Origin: Lamellibrachia satsuma
Lineage: Eukaryota; Annelida; Polychaeta; Sabellida; Siboglinidae
Assembly (NCBI GenBank): GCA_033239005.1
Contig: BSQZ01000080.1
Span: forward strand, 2,292,501-2,356,500
DNA: 64,000 bases
Direction of reading: 5' to 3'
Shown: piece after piece, positions 1 through 11,640 of the stretch
How the letters are laid out: each line of letters starts with the position of its first letter
How positions within the stretch are numbered: position 1 is the stretch's first letter
Notes under the pieces: model-generated
Database searches by the model: none
Seen by the model: the letters and a program-made list of their open reading frames with translations, nothing else
Told to the model about the DNA's origin: nothing
Translations under genes and position numbers: made by a program

Positions 1-1205
1 AGTTGCTTATCAATTGAGTTTTATGCTGCTTTAAAAACCGAAGCCCATATTTAAATCTGGCTCTAGAGAGTTTCATAGATTCAAAGACTGGGCCATGTTA
101 AGGCTTTCCAGCTACAACCCAAGCCAGAAAATGTTGCCTTGCCACATTATGTAGTTCATCAGTATATTCACTCCAACCCGGGCGACACTTCGAAGCACCA
201 CAATTGTCTACCTTTACATATTTATCAAATACATAATCACCAACATTGCACACAGCATTCACAATATCACCATAAAACTTGTTTATAGCCACTCGGTGAG
301 ATTCATTTTTGCAGTTCACATCCTTGCATGATGTAGCTTCATAAGGAATGTCTATATTTTGCATATGTCAGTGTACAATATTATTTTTTACCATCCTGGC
401 TAACTTTATCCCACGCTAGTCCAGGCGTTTTACTAGTAGGCCTACTGCTCATTTCTACCTCTGGTACGCATTGCAAAGACACATCAATACAAACTGGAAA
501 ATGATCCGCAGTATTTATAGAATGCCAGACTATAATATCTGTTATAATACCATGGGCGTCTCTTGTGGAAACACAATGGTCCAGCCATGAAGTGGTATGC
601 CATGCCTCACTACAGTGAGTAAACGTATCACTTGGGAGGTAAGTCTCACTAGACAATAATACATTATTTTCAGTACAGAAACTTTTGACATGATTTCCAA
701 ATAAAGAAGTACTGTCACTAATGTTAGAGTTCCAATCTCCTACAAGTGAGATGCAAGTACATTCTAGGTCATCAATGATAGCCTTGATTATACCCAATTT
801 CTCTAAATAGATATCTTCATTTTCACTACACTCATATGGCATATAAACACATATTAAAACATAAACCTGGTTGTCAAACTGCACTTGGATACCAGTAAGC
901 CAATCAATATTAAAATTAAGAGGTGTCACATTTTTATCCAGAGAGGATCGCGACATTATAGCTACTCCACCAGGAATGTGGCCCCTACGTAAGCCATCTG
1001 TGTCATCCACAGTGGCTGCACCTATACCATGGACATTCTTATGTAATGTATTTAACGTAGCACGGTCTTGCTTGCTATACCATGTTTCTTGTAGACAAAC
1101 GATATCCGTATCATTGTTGTTCAATATTTCCTCAACACAGGGTCGGAGGTATATCTTATCAGGGTGATTAGGCAGGCCTCTACAATTGAAGCTAATAATT
1201 TTCAT
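1..1205 (-). pseudogene. Non-LTR retrotransposon ORF2, endonuclease part, broken
   Basis: The minus strand from an ATG at 1205 encodes a complete APE-type endonuclease domain of a LINE: SFNCRG near residue 5, LQETW near residue 38, a VYMPY segment, GDWNSN, SWLDH and a final DHFP histidine motif. These are the Asn, Glu, Asp and His positions of the exonuclease-endonuclease-phosphatase fold that nicks target DNA. The frame stops at 381. A shifted frame (364 down to 98) continues with the linker that normally joins endonuclease to reverse transcriptase. It has a TAA at 98-100 inside a GKP...HGPVFE stretch, then stays coding-like to the window edge. The copy is therefore dead: at least one frameshift and one nonsense codon. 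The reverse transcriptase would lie outside the window. I cannot assign a clade from this part. Confidence 0.85.
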
Positions 1206-1292
1206 AATGATTAGGTACTTGACAATGTGCAAAATCATTCAGAAATGACAGATTTGGGAACAGTGATAGCAGTATCACTATCTTCATTACCA

Positions 1293-1575
1293 CAGTTCAG
1301 TGTTTGCTCCAGCCTAGCAGTGTCAGTGTTCACTAGCTGACCTGTCAGTGTTCACTAGCTGTCCTGCTGACATTTGTGTGGTGGATGGATGTCCACCAAC
1401 AGTTCAGTGTTTGCACCAGCCTAGCAGTGTCAGTGTTCACTAGCTGTCCTGCTGACACTTGTGTGGTGGATGGCGGTCCACCAACAGTTCAGTGTTTGCT
1501 CCAGCCAAGCAGTGTCAGTGTTCACTAGCTGTCCTGCTGACACTTGTGTGGTGGATGGATGTCCACCAACAGAGT
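1293..1575. repeat. Minisatellite, about 85-bp unit, 3 copies
   Basis: Units begin with cagttcagtgtttgc at 1293, 1400 and 1485. The first unit carries an extra 22-bp internal repeat of the 'cagtgttcactagctg' segment. Small open frames on the plus strand here only reflect the repeat. Confidence 0.85.
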
Positions 1576-1659
1576 TCTTCAGCTGCCTACGTTGCCTCCA
1601 CTACCGCACGTACTTGCCCTCAGGCCACAGGTCTTCGTCCATGAATACCTTCGGGTCCA

Positions 1660-1886
1660 TTAAAGAGCATTAAAGTATTAACGAGCATATGGCGTCTAAG
1701 GGTAACCGGTGTATGAACGATTGTGATCGCGAATGTGTGATATCGAACTTTTGGTTAATTGATAAGGGCGGCGGCTAATGCATGTTTCGCTTTCACAACC
1801 TTTGTGCGACAACCAGACTGGTGTAATCAGTCGATGCACAAACTTCATTAGTTCTGATTCATTATTAAAGAACATATGGCGTCTAA
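1660..1886. repeat. Dispersed repeat family A, fragment (carries the empty site)
   Basis: The segment 'ggcgtctaagggtaaccggtg' followed by 'gattgtgatcgcgaa' recurs at 1875-2600, and related 'ccggtctatgaccgagtgtg' segments recur at 13,310, 33,030 and 59,770. No coding potential is seen. The 1690-1700 copy shows the uninterrupted form of the site occupied by the element at 1887-2562. Confidence 0.6.
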
Positions 1887-2562
1887 AGCCCGGCGCACTG
1901 GAGCGGATCGGCAGCGCGGCGTCAGCTCATCTGCCCGAGTGCGGGTGATCTAGCTAAGCCGTTGGCCTCGCGAGCCGACAGAAAGATTATCTGTCGTGTT
2001 TTATATTTTCAGCTCTGGTCTGCATCGCGTAAGCTCGATTCTCTCGTCTGCGGGTAACATGAGCTATCAGCTTAGCTGCGAAAGTAATCTAGCCAATAAT
2101 AACAAGTACCGCGATCATGTGATAACAAAATGGCGGTGGCCAACGACTTTTTGTCCGAGTCAATTTCGGAAGACAAACTTGTTGAAATTTGCTAACAGAC
2201 TATTAGAAAAGTTGTTTTGAGTAAAGTACTTATCCAAATCTCGTAAAAGACACCTATGTCAAAATCCGTGCGTCCTATGTGCTCTTCCATGTTAGTGTAG
2301 AGCTCTGCTTTAAGTTATTGATGTTTCTATTCTGAATAATGGACTGCCTGTAATTGTAGTAAAAAATGGAGAAATACAAATGAGTGCAGGACGCCATGTT
2401 TACGTTGTTTTCTGGAGGAAAACTGCAAAAAACATTGTGGGCTGAATTGGTCGTGACCGTGTATGCAGCTCAGCTAAATTCGCTCGTCTGCGGGCAGCGG
2501 TGATGAGAAATATAACTCGCGAGCTGTCGCCGCGCTGCCGATCGGCCCGTGGGCGCCGGGCT
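1887..2562. mobile_element. Non-autonomous DNA transposon, PIF/Harbinger-like
   Basis: This 676-bp segment starts AGCCCGGCGC and ends GCGCCGGGCT. The imperfect terminal inverted repeats span about 43 bp and share the 'gatcggcagcgcggcg' core. It is flanked on both sides by TAA (1884-1886 and 2563-2565). The flanks match the uninterrupted sequence at about 1690. A 3-bp TWA-type target duplication is the known habit of PIF/Harbinger elements. There is no transposase frame inside, so it would need a transposase in trans. The superfamily is inferred from the target duplication only. Confidence 0.7.
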
Positions 2563-2850
2563 TAAGGGCAACCGATGTACGACCGATTGTGATCGCGAAT
2601 TTATGATATTGAGCTTTTAGTTCATTACAGTAACGACGGTTTCGTGAGAATTTGTCTGTAATTAATACAGACACCAAACACATTAACATCTACAGGTACA
2701 GGACATGTCTGGACGTGAAATATTCGATCTTTCCTAACATTGCCAGGGAGTGTCTTTTGTTATCAAGTCTTCCTATTGTATAATAATAATACAAATATAA
2801 TAATAATAAATATAAATAATAATAATCATATTATTTATTTCCAATATAAC
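2563..2850. repeat. Dispersed repeat family A, fragment with ATAAT-rich end
   Basis: Similar to 13,310-13,500 and 60,280-60,430: 'gacatgtctg', 'cattgccagggagtgtctt' and a following TA/ATAAT-rich run appear in the same order. No coding sequence is seen. Confidence 0.6.
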
Positions 2851-3039
2851 ACATGCAGTGTACATACATAATTGTGTGCTTTAAACAAGGAAATTGCAAA
2901 AAGTCAGTAATTATTCAATTCCGTTAAAATCTGACTTAATCATGACGGTGGGTAATGAATGTTTTCAAACTAAGTCAATCTCGAAAACCGCTTTAGTCGG
3001 CTCATAGAGTCGGGGGCCAGAGCTAAACACAATGTAAAA

Positions 3040-3280
3040 CCGTATTGAATTACCAATCCCTGCAATTTTACGTGGGGCCTAGGCTTACCCAAAAGGTGAG
3101 ACAACGGGCACTTAATTAATGGAATGATGCGAAGGATAAAAACCGTGTCAGCAATTCCCGTGGAGTCCCCTGAATATGGAATGACCAATGCCAGCAACTT
3201 TAGATGGGGCCTTCCCCTGCCAGCAACTCCCAAAGGGTGAGAAAAGAGGGAATGACACAAAGACTAAAAACAGTGTCAAA
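3040..3280. repeat. Short direct duplication, two units of about 120 bp
   Basis: Both units carry 'ggggcct', 'aaggtgag' or 'agggtgag', an 'aaaaccgtgtca' or 'aaaacagtgtca' segment and 'gaatga', in the same order. They look like a diverged tandem duplication. There is no gene. Confidence 0.5.
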
Positions 3281-3284
3281 TCAC

Positions 3285-3835
3285 TCACTCATTCACTCTC
3301 AATAAATCGATATCTCACGACTCACTCACTCACTCCCTTCATCCCTCCCTCCTTCCCTCCCTCCCTCCCTCCCTCCCTCCCTCCCTCCCTCCCTCCCTCC
3401 CTCCCTCCCTCCCCCACTCACTCATTCATTCACTCACTCTCTCACCCAATCGCTTTCTCACTCACTCACTCACTCACTCACTCACCCACCCACCCACGAC
3501 TCACTCACCCATTCACTCACTCATTCACTCACTCACCCACCCACCGATCTCGCACTCACTGATTCACTCACTCACTCACTCACTCACTCTCTCACTCACT
3601 CACTCACTCACTCACTCAATCAATCAATCAATCACTCAATCACTCACTCACTCACTCACTCACTCACTCAATCAATCAATCAATCAATCAATCAATTAAT
3701 CAATCAACCAATCACTCACAAACTCACTCGCTCACTCACTCACTCACTCACTCACTCACTAACTCACTCACTCACTCAATCGTTCATTCACTCACTCATT
3801 CACTCACTCACACACTCACTCACTAACTCGCCATT
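3285..3835. repeat. Tetranucleotide arrays (CACT)n, (CTCC)n, (CAAT)n
   Basis: A nearly continuous run of CACT with embedded CTCC (3345-3412), CACC and CAAT blocks. The serine/histidine/proline-rich open frame over 3188-3562 is a repeat artefact. Confidence 0.95.
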
Positions 3836-4480
3836 TCAGCGTCAGGCAATAGTTTCAAACCAGTGCGATATTTTTTATCTTTTATATTTATCCAGAATGT
3901 TACCAGTATTACCGTCCAAATAACAAAGAGTGTTTATTGACAACAAGATCACTACAACGAGATAAAATAAAGCTACATCACTGAGCAAAAATGTTATTAA
4001 ATATTATTTGGCCACATTTGTATCTGAGCATTGTGCCGGAATATCAAGAAAACGACAAATGAGTTATTTAATTGCATGTGTGCTTAATGCGTTACGTAAT
4101 TTATAAGGATTCAGTTTCATAACTTACGAGGCTCGGATAATTGTTGAACTGCACAATATGCCTTAGATATGAATTAATTCAATTGAACGAGTGCATGCAA
4201 CGAGGCGAAGGGAACACGTTTGATAACGCTTATAGTCGCCCACGTCACGGTGTGAAAACAGCTTTTCATGTTGCCAATTCATCATCGTTCTAACCGATAC
4301 GTAATATATTTAATTCATGTTATCCTGAAGGGCCACCGGCGGCAGTTCGTAAACGCACGACAGGCAGTCAACATAGCCATCATTGTGTATGAAATGTTTG
4401 TCTTTTCACCGAGATATCCTGGCAGCATCACGAGGTTGTTTGTCGAGGTTTCTGATCTATGTCGCCGTGAGAGTTAATGT
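3836..4480. repeat. 0.6-kb direct duplication, left copy
   Basis: Pairs in direct orientation with 5385-5995. Shared blocks include 'taccgtccaaat', 'gtgccggaatatcaagaaaa', 'gcgaggcgaagggaaca'-like and 'gaagggcca'. A short frame (4268-4477) is partly shared by both copies (NRYVIY, KGHRRQF, VNARQAVNIA), but length changes in the second copy and no known family argue against a firm gene call. Confidence 0.75.
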
Positions 4481-5384
4481 GATCCGATGACACCAGGTGC
4501 GATCCGCTGGTCGTGACAACCACGGCTACGTGGCCGACGTGAGCCAACGGGCGAATAGCGAAGACCAAAAAGGATTTAATTTCATTAGTTTAATTTAATA
4601 ATGTTTTGGTTTCCCTGTTTGTCTGTTATCGCCACTGTTATATATAATTGTTTATTATAGTACGAGCTAGTAGGAGTAGCAATGTAGTTCAATGTTATGT
4701 AAAACACCGAGAAGCGTCTTGCTGCGAATGAGGCTTTATAAACGCCATATTTTGATATTTATTTATTATGATTTGTTTAATTTAGCAGCGTCTTTTCACG
4801 TGTTCTAGTCTCTAGTAAACCTGAGTATGCTTCGTAAGCTACACCACCATACATACTTAACACGATACATTTTTTGTTTTATTGTCTTTTATTTGTGCTT
4901 TGAAATGTATTTTGCTCTGGTTGAAGATGCTCATTTTATTGTGAAAGCATGAACCGAAGCAGCTAAATTCGTCTTTAGATTTGATCAGATCAGATCGTCG
5001 CCTCTAGTGCGAACTTTTAACTGTATATAGGGTGGCTCCTGTGAGAGCGGCTAGTTCTTAGCCTTAAAGGGCGTCTCCTGGCTCTTTATTTGATATTTGT
5101 GTTATAGTTTTTTATGTACACCTGTACATACTCATTTGTTGAGTGACATCTATATGGTCCAAATAAAGAACATGTCTGTCTGTCTGTGTATCTGTCTGGC
5201 TGTCTAGTGACCTCCAGTACCAGCATAACTCACTCTCTCACTCACTCACCCACTCATTCACTCACTCACTCACCATCTCACTCATCATGGTTCTATTGCA
5301 AGGCGTTTCAGGGTTAAACATTACGTAAAGCTGGATGGTTTATGGGATGCGGTATGTAACGTCTCGAGGGGTGATGGGCTTTGG
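4481..5384. other. No gene seen; AT-rich spacer with short repeats
   Basis: Contains a short TCTG run near 5,170-5,200 and a short (CACT)n block at 5,221-5,284. I see no recognised coding sequence. Confidence 0.6.
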
Positions 5385-5995
5385 TTGAGCGTCAGGTGAT
5401 ATTTCCAAAACAGTAATATATTTTTTATTCTGAACGTACCAGTACTACCGTCCAAATGACAAAGATTGTTTATTAAAAACAAGGTCACTACAACGAGACA
5501 AATTGAAACTATATTCCTGAACACACATTTTATAAATATTATTTATCCACATTTGAGCAATGTGCCGGAATATCAAGAAAACGACACGTTTTAATTAATT
5601 GCATGAGCACTTAATTCGTTACGTACGTTATAAGGGATCAGTTTCATAACGAGGTTAGGATAATTTGTGAACGGCACTTAACCATTGCAGCATACGTTAT
5701 ATAATCAATTGTACGAGTGTGTGCAGCGAGGCGAAGGGAACATATATCATAACGATCTTCAAGCACTAACGATCGCCTTTCATGTCGCCAGTCTATCATC
5801 GTTTAACCGATACGTAATATATGTAATTCATGTTACCTTGAAGGGCCATCGGCGGCAGTTTAATACCATTGTCTCGTTCGTAAACGCGCGACAGGCAGTC
5901 AACATAGCCACCATTGTGTATCAAATGGTTGGTTTTTTCACCGATATATTCTGGCTGCATCGCGAGGTTGTTAGTCGAAGCTTCTGATTTATATA
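5385..5995. repeat. 0.6-kb direct duplication, right copy
   Basis: Second copy of 3836-4480. It carries the open frame 5685-5987 (100 codons), of which the 3' half resembles the frame in the left copy. The family is not recognised. Each copy starts just after a CACT-type array, so the arrays may have mediated the duplication. Confidence 0.75.
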
Positions 5996-7258
5996 ATAAT
6001 AATAATAGTAATCAACTTCTATGGCGCCTATATCATCAGGAATCTGAGCTCAGAGGCGCAACAAAACAGAATCATTAAGCTTAGTCATGAACAGGTACGC
6101 GCAAAAGTTATTATCAAAACAAGGGACAACCGAAGATTTATGGTGGAAATGCAATTTGAAATAAATATGTCTAGAGTTTTTCGGAAAATAACTTTAGTTT
6201 CAGATGTTTTCAAAGTGATAGGGAGTTCATTCCAGACCCTAGGCCCGCTGCGACAGAGAAAGCACGTTTACCCAAGTTAAGTTTTGTTTTAGGCACAATA
6301 AGTTGTTGTGAAATTGATGATCTGAGCTACCTAGGGATATTTAAAAGATGCAGGAGACTAGCTAAGTAGGGTGGTTGTTGTGTAAATAGAGCACAATATA
6401 TAAGAGTGGACAGCTTAACATTAATTCGATAAGAAACAGGAAGCCAGTGTAACTGTTTAAGTAGTGGTAGTGATGGTGAAAACCGAGGCGCCCTGAGAAC
6501 CACACATGCCAGACAATTTTGTACTCGTTGGAGTTTAACCAAGTCTCTTTTAGCAATGTTATTTAGTAGTGAATTACAATAGTCAAGGCGGCTACTAATT
6601 AATGCCGTTGATATTGTTTTAGCAGTAGATATAGATATGTGACGCCGAGTTCGACGGAGATCACGTATATGATAGAAACAGGATATACAGACTTGACAAA
6701 TATGCTGGCGAAAATTGAAGTCACTATCAAAGACAACACCTAGATTACGAACAGTATCTGATGGGAATGTATCACTGCCACTGGAAAATGGTTGATGACA
6801 CTATTTCGTTGTTGTTTAGTGTCAATAATAATAAGGTATGTTTTATCTGGATTAAGCTTTAGCTTACTTGATTCCATCCAAAACAAGATATCAGTAAGGC
6901 AATCACTTAAAGTCAAAACAGATTCTTGTGCATTTGATTGTGTAAGTGATATGTAAACCTGTGTATCATCAGCATACATGTGATGACTGAGATTATGATT
7001 ATTAATGACTTGGCTGAGCGACGTAGTATATAAGCTAAACAGAACAGGGCCAAGGACGGATCCTTGCGGCACTCCGAATGGAAGGTGTTGTGGGCAAGAT
7101 AATGTGCCAGGTATCAGTGTGAAAAATATGATTTGAACCACTGAAGCGCTGGGCCAGAAATGGTAAAATGTCTATGGAAGCGATGTAAACGGATTAAATG
7201 ATCAATCATATCGAAAGAGGCTGAGAGATCTAGTAAAGTGGGTGAGAATTAATTCTGA
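5990..7258 (-). mobile_element. LINE fragment, L2-like reverse transcriptase, decayed
   Basis: Read on the minus strand from 7258, the translation gives DLSASFDMIDH, then (frame 7141-6740) [10 protein letters not shown] and [10 protein letters not shown] with a KLKLNPDKT segment. Next come an open but shifted middle and (6542-6327) a C-terminal LQRVQN...LLKQLHWLPV block. These are reverse-transcriptase motifs A, B and C (YADD) and the C-terminal region of L2/CR1-group LINEs. The low-coordinate end (about 5,992-6,010) is an ATAATAAT run, fitting a LINE 3' tail. Several frame changes show it is dead, and the 5' part is missing. Confidence 0.85.
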
Positions 7259-8040
7259 CAAAATATTAATTTGAAAATAAAGTCATTGGTATATTCAAAG
7301 AGACAATAATCAGGCTTCATTGGTTCGCAATGCTTTGGAAATCTAGTGTATATGATCCATGGTTTATCAAGTGTCAAAATTTACTTAAGATTAAATTATG
7401 TAACTAGTTTTCAGCTAATATTATGGGCAGGGCATTGTTTTCACTTGACTGTCAAACAAATAATAATGACGTGACAAACAGGAGTGTTCCATAATATGTC
7501 TACATATATATTGTGCCGCAATATGATGTAAAATTGGACACTTTCTCAGACAAAATCTTCCCTATTTGGGGTCATGCCTCAGTTACACGTCCTGGTGTGT
7601 TACAAACGAATGTAGGGCATAGTAAGTTTGGACATAGGAAGTTTTAAAAAAATCATATGATCTGACATAATTGCATTTTAGCAAGGACTTTGTTAGGTTT
7701 GCAGGTGGAAGCTGTTGAGAGCGAAATGGAGGATTATTAGATGATTTTGTCAGGCGGAAGGATATTTGGGATTTTTTTGGCCACTAGACATGTGTGATCG
7801 CCGTAATTCGTGCCAATATTGGTAAGCATTAAGGGTATCGCACATACAGGCATTTTGTAAGAGCTAGAAATGTCAAATGTTTCAGTATGTGAATGGGATG
7901 ATGACAGCGGCAGGTAAAACGTTTTAGAATGTTTGATGATCACGTTTTCTAATAATCCTGCAAAATGTTAACATGGCCTCCAATGAGAACGTCAACTGTA
8001 CGAAAATGTATAGTTTTTGCTGCATGCAACATTTCTGATG
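7259..8040. other. No gene seen
   Basis: About 780 bp of AT-rich sequence without a recognisable element or convincing frame. The short minus-strand frame at 7737-7943 has no recognised motif. Confidence 0.5.
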
Positions 8041-8074
8041 TTCAATGGTACATTTCTGTATGGTTTGATTTCAT

Positions 8075-9140
8075 GGGAAACAGTGATGGTTGTAGTGGTA
8101 GTGGGAGGGAGTGACGATGGGAAACAGTGATGGTTGTAGTGGTAGTGGGAGGAAGTGACGATGGGAAATAATGATGGTTGTAGTGGTAGTGGGAGGAAGT
8201 GACGATGGGAAACAGTGATGGTTGTAGTGGTAGTGGGAGGGAGTGACGATGGAAACAGTGATGGTAGTAGTGGTAGTGGGAGGGAGTGACGATGGAAACA
8301 GTGATGGTTGTAGTGGTAATGGGAGGAAGTGACGATGGGAAACAGTGATGGTTGTAGTGGTAGTGGGAGGGAGTGACGATGGAAACAGTGATGGTTGTAG
8401 TGGTAGTGGGAGGAAGTGACGATGGGAAACAGTGATGGTTGTAGTGGTAGTGGGAGGAAGTGACGATGGGAAACAATGATGGTTGTAGTGGTAGTGGGAG
8501 GAAGTGACGATGGGAAACAGTGATGGTTGTAGTGGTAGTGGGAGGGAGTGACGATGGGAAACAGTGATGGTTGTAGTGGTAGTGGGAGGGAGTGACGATG
8601 GAAACAGTGATGGTTGTAGTGGTAGTGGGAGGAAGTGACGATGGAAACAGTGATGGTTGTAGTGGTAGTGGGAGGAAGTGACGATGGAAACAGTGATGGT
8701 TGTAGTGGTAGTGGGAGGGAGTGACGATGGAAACAGTGATGGTTGTAGTGGTAGTGGGAGGAAGTGATGATGGAAACAGTGATGGTTGTAGTGGTAGTGG
8801 GAGGAAGTGACGATGGAAACAGTGATGGTTGTAGTGGTAGTGGGAGGAAGTGACGATGGGAAATAGTGATGGTTGTAGTGGTAGTGGGAGGGAGTGACGA
8901 TGGAAACAGTGATGGTTGTAGTGGTAGTGGGAGGGAGTGACGATGGAAACAGTGATGGTTGTAGTGGTAGTGGGAGGAAGTGATGATGGGAAACAGTGAT
9001 GGTTGTAGTGGGAGTGGGAGGAAGTGATGATGGGAAACAGTGATGGTTGTAGTGGTAGTGGGAGGGAGTGACGATGGAAACAGTAATGGTTGTAGTGGTA
9101 GTGGGAGGAAGTGATGATGGGAAACAGTGATGGTTGTAGT
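8075..9140. repeat. Minisatellite, 43/44-bp unit, about 24 copies (part 1)
   Basis: The unit core is 'gtgatggttgtagtggtagt' followed by 'gggaggaagtgacgatgg' and a 1-bp length change in a G/A run, giving 43- and 44-bp variants. Long minus-strand frames of HYHYNHHCF type are artefacts. The array continues after the CR1 insertion at 9141-9486. Confidence 0.97.
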
Positions 9141-9486
9141 TTTTAAGATATTGAATGGGTATGAAAATATTGATAGAAATATGTTTTTCTCACTCAAGAA
9201 GGATAGCAGAACTAGAGGACATGAGGTAAAATTAGTAAAGGATCAATGTAGATTGGACATCAGGAAGCACTCATTCTCACAGAGGACAATAAATGAATGG
9301 AACAAATTGTCTACAGATTGTGTAACTGCTAGCAGCGTGAATATGTTTAAAACAAGGTTGACACATATCTCAGGAGGGCGGGTTATAAGTAAATGAACAT
9401 TGTTGGACTCTCGATAAGCCAATGGCTTCCTTGTCCACTTGCCATCTGGGCCTTTGGCTTGGATCTTGTTAAATCTTGTTAAATCT
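9141..9486 (+). mobile_element. 5'-truncated CR1 inserted in the minisatellite
   Basis: Begins inside the CR1 C-terminal coding region (VFKILNGYENIDRN-type sequence). It runs through the 3' UTR ('tctcgataagccaatggctt') and ends in the family's terminal repeat 'ttaaatcttgttaaatct'. The interrupted unit reads ...gttgtagt before and agtggtagt after, so a 3-bp AGT duplication is possible (9138-9140, 9487-9489). Confidence 0.95.
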
Positions 9487-9935
9487 AGTGGTAGTGGGAG
9501 GGAGTGACGATGGAAACAGTGATGGTTGTAGTGGTAGTGGGAGGAAGTGACGATGGGAAACAGTGATGGTTGTAGTGGTAGTGGGAGGAAGTGACGATGG
9601 GAACAGTGATGGTTGTAGTGGTAGTGGGAGGAAGTGACGATGGGAAACAGTGATGGTTGTAGTGGTAGTGGGAGGAAGTGACGATGGGAAACAGCGATGG
9701 TTGTAATGGTAATGGGAGGGAGTGACGATGGAAACAGTGATGGTGAGAGTGGTAGTGGGATTGAGTGGTGGTGGGAAACAGCGATCGTGGTAGTGGGAGG
9801 GCATGGCGATGGGAGGTAGTTATGGTGAGAGGCAGTGATGGTGGGAGGGAGTGACGATGGGAATGTGATTGTGGGAGAGAGTGATTTTGGGAGGGCGTGA
9901 TGGTGGCAATTATGATGAGAGACAGTGATAGTTAT
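9487..9935. repeat. Minisatellite, 43/44-bp unit (part 2), decaying rightwards
   Basis: About six good units to 9730, then degenerate 'gtggtgggaaacagcgat'-type units. Same unit as 8075-9140. Confidence 0.93.
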
Positions 9936-10079
9936 TGAATAAATGAGTGATTGTATAGACGAATGAGTGAGTGACCGACTGACTGAATGTGGGTGATTTC
10001 GGGACTACCGCCTACTCCAGGCCCGGCAACAATGTCGGGGGTGGTCCCTTCATCCCAAGGAGTCCAATAAATGCTAACA

Positions 10080-10215
10080 TCGTCAAACAAATTAATAAAT
10101 ATCTCATAAGGGCGGGTTACACGTAGATGACAATTTTGGGACTCTCAATAAGCCAATGGCTTCATTGTCCACTTGTCATATGGGTGTTTTGCCTTGGATG
10201 ACAATCTTGTTATTT
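10080..10215 (+). mobile_element. Old CR1 3' end
   Basis: Diverged match to the 3' end of the CR1 copies at 20.1 and 36.5 kb: 'ctcataagggcgggttaca', 'aataagccaatggcttca', then 'ggatgacaatcttgtta'. It is more diverged than the other copies, hence an older insertion. Confidence 0.75.
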
Positions 10216-10330
10216 TTATAGCACAGCCTTATTTGAGCAGTTAATGAATATAGCTCGATTTATTGAAATGTGGATGCTCGTGTGCGTGAGTTCGTACGTG
10301 TGTGCATCATTCAGTCAAGTAGAATTTGCA

Positions 10331-10740
<410 letters not shown>

Positions 10741-10945
10741 TGGGGAGCGGTGGTCTAATGGTTAGAGCACCCGCCTGTTGATCGAGAGGACGATGGTTCG
10801 ATTCCACCTCCGCCGTTTCGAAGCTTGGGCAGTTTCGTTCACCCCACTTTGCCTGTGTCTTTCGGAAGAGACACTAAAAGCTGTTGGTCCAAACTCCTGC
10901 GTTAGCTCAAGATTGGGCTGTTTGGAGTATAACTAATTGAGATTT
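10741..10945 (+). mobile_element. tRNA-derived SINE
   Basis: The head holds a Pol III box A (TGGTCTAATGG, 10751-10761) and box B (GGTTCGATTCC, 10795-10805) at tRNA-like spacing. A non-tRNA body follows with 'gcctgtgtctttcggaagag'. The anticodon arm does not pair cleanly and the body continues past the tRNA part, so it is a SINE rather than a tRNA gene. I could not define the 3' end exactly. Confidence 0.75.
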
Positions 10946-11520
10946 GAGAAACCTTACAAAGCGTAGATAACACGTACATAACATGACCATTATAATTATA
11001 TGTTCGATACAATCAAGCTTACAATACAAGACACCTGATATATTGTAGCGTCATCAGAGCACTTGCAAGAAGGGCACCTGTTTTGTCAGATAGTTTTGTA
11101 ATCAAACACTTCCTTCATTTCACCATGACATCCTTCCATTATTAGGGGGTGGTAATATTTGCAAATGTAATTTTTTTTATGGAATACTCCTCTAAGAACA
11201 TGGAAATAATTGGAAAACTGCCACCGCTTAACCAGTTGATTGATGCTAAGTCGTGACCATTAAAACGTGGTCGAAAATATTGGAAAATTGTGTTATTGTT
11301 GTTCAATTCCACTATTTTGTAGGCGTTTTATGTCAACTGAAGAATGGCAGCATAATTATCTACATCATAAGACATAATGCACTATAAGTATAACATAATT
11401 TATCTAGCAGGGGTCATCATTAAAGATAACGTACAGGCTACGGTGGTAAGACTTAAGGAGATGAAAACTGGACATACCGTTTGGCATAAGGAAGAACAGC
11501 ACATCTAACACAATTGTCAT
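10946..11520. other. No gene seen
   Basis: AT-rich sequence without a recognised element. Confidence 0.5.
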
Positions 11521-11640
11521 CATTCATAAAGAATCATATCTTTGCAGGCTAAGTAACCATGGCTGCTGACACATCCTGCACAAGATTATAATCCAAAAAG
11601 ACACTTGGTGCTGCAGACTACACAGAGAAGGCCGAGTTTT

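Noticed and set aside
7992..9197. 401-codon His/Tyr-rich minus-strand frame
   Set aside because: Translation of the 43/44-bp minisatellite.
10741..10815. tRNA gene
   Set aside because: Box A and box B are good, but the anticodon and acceptor arms do not pair cleanly and a SINE-like body follows.
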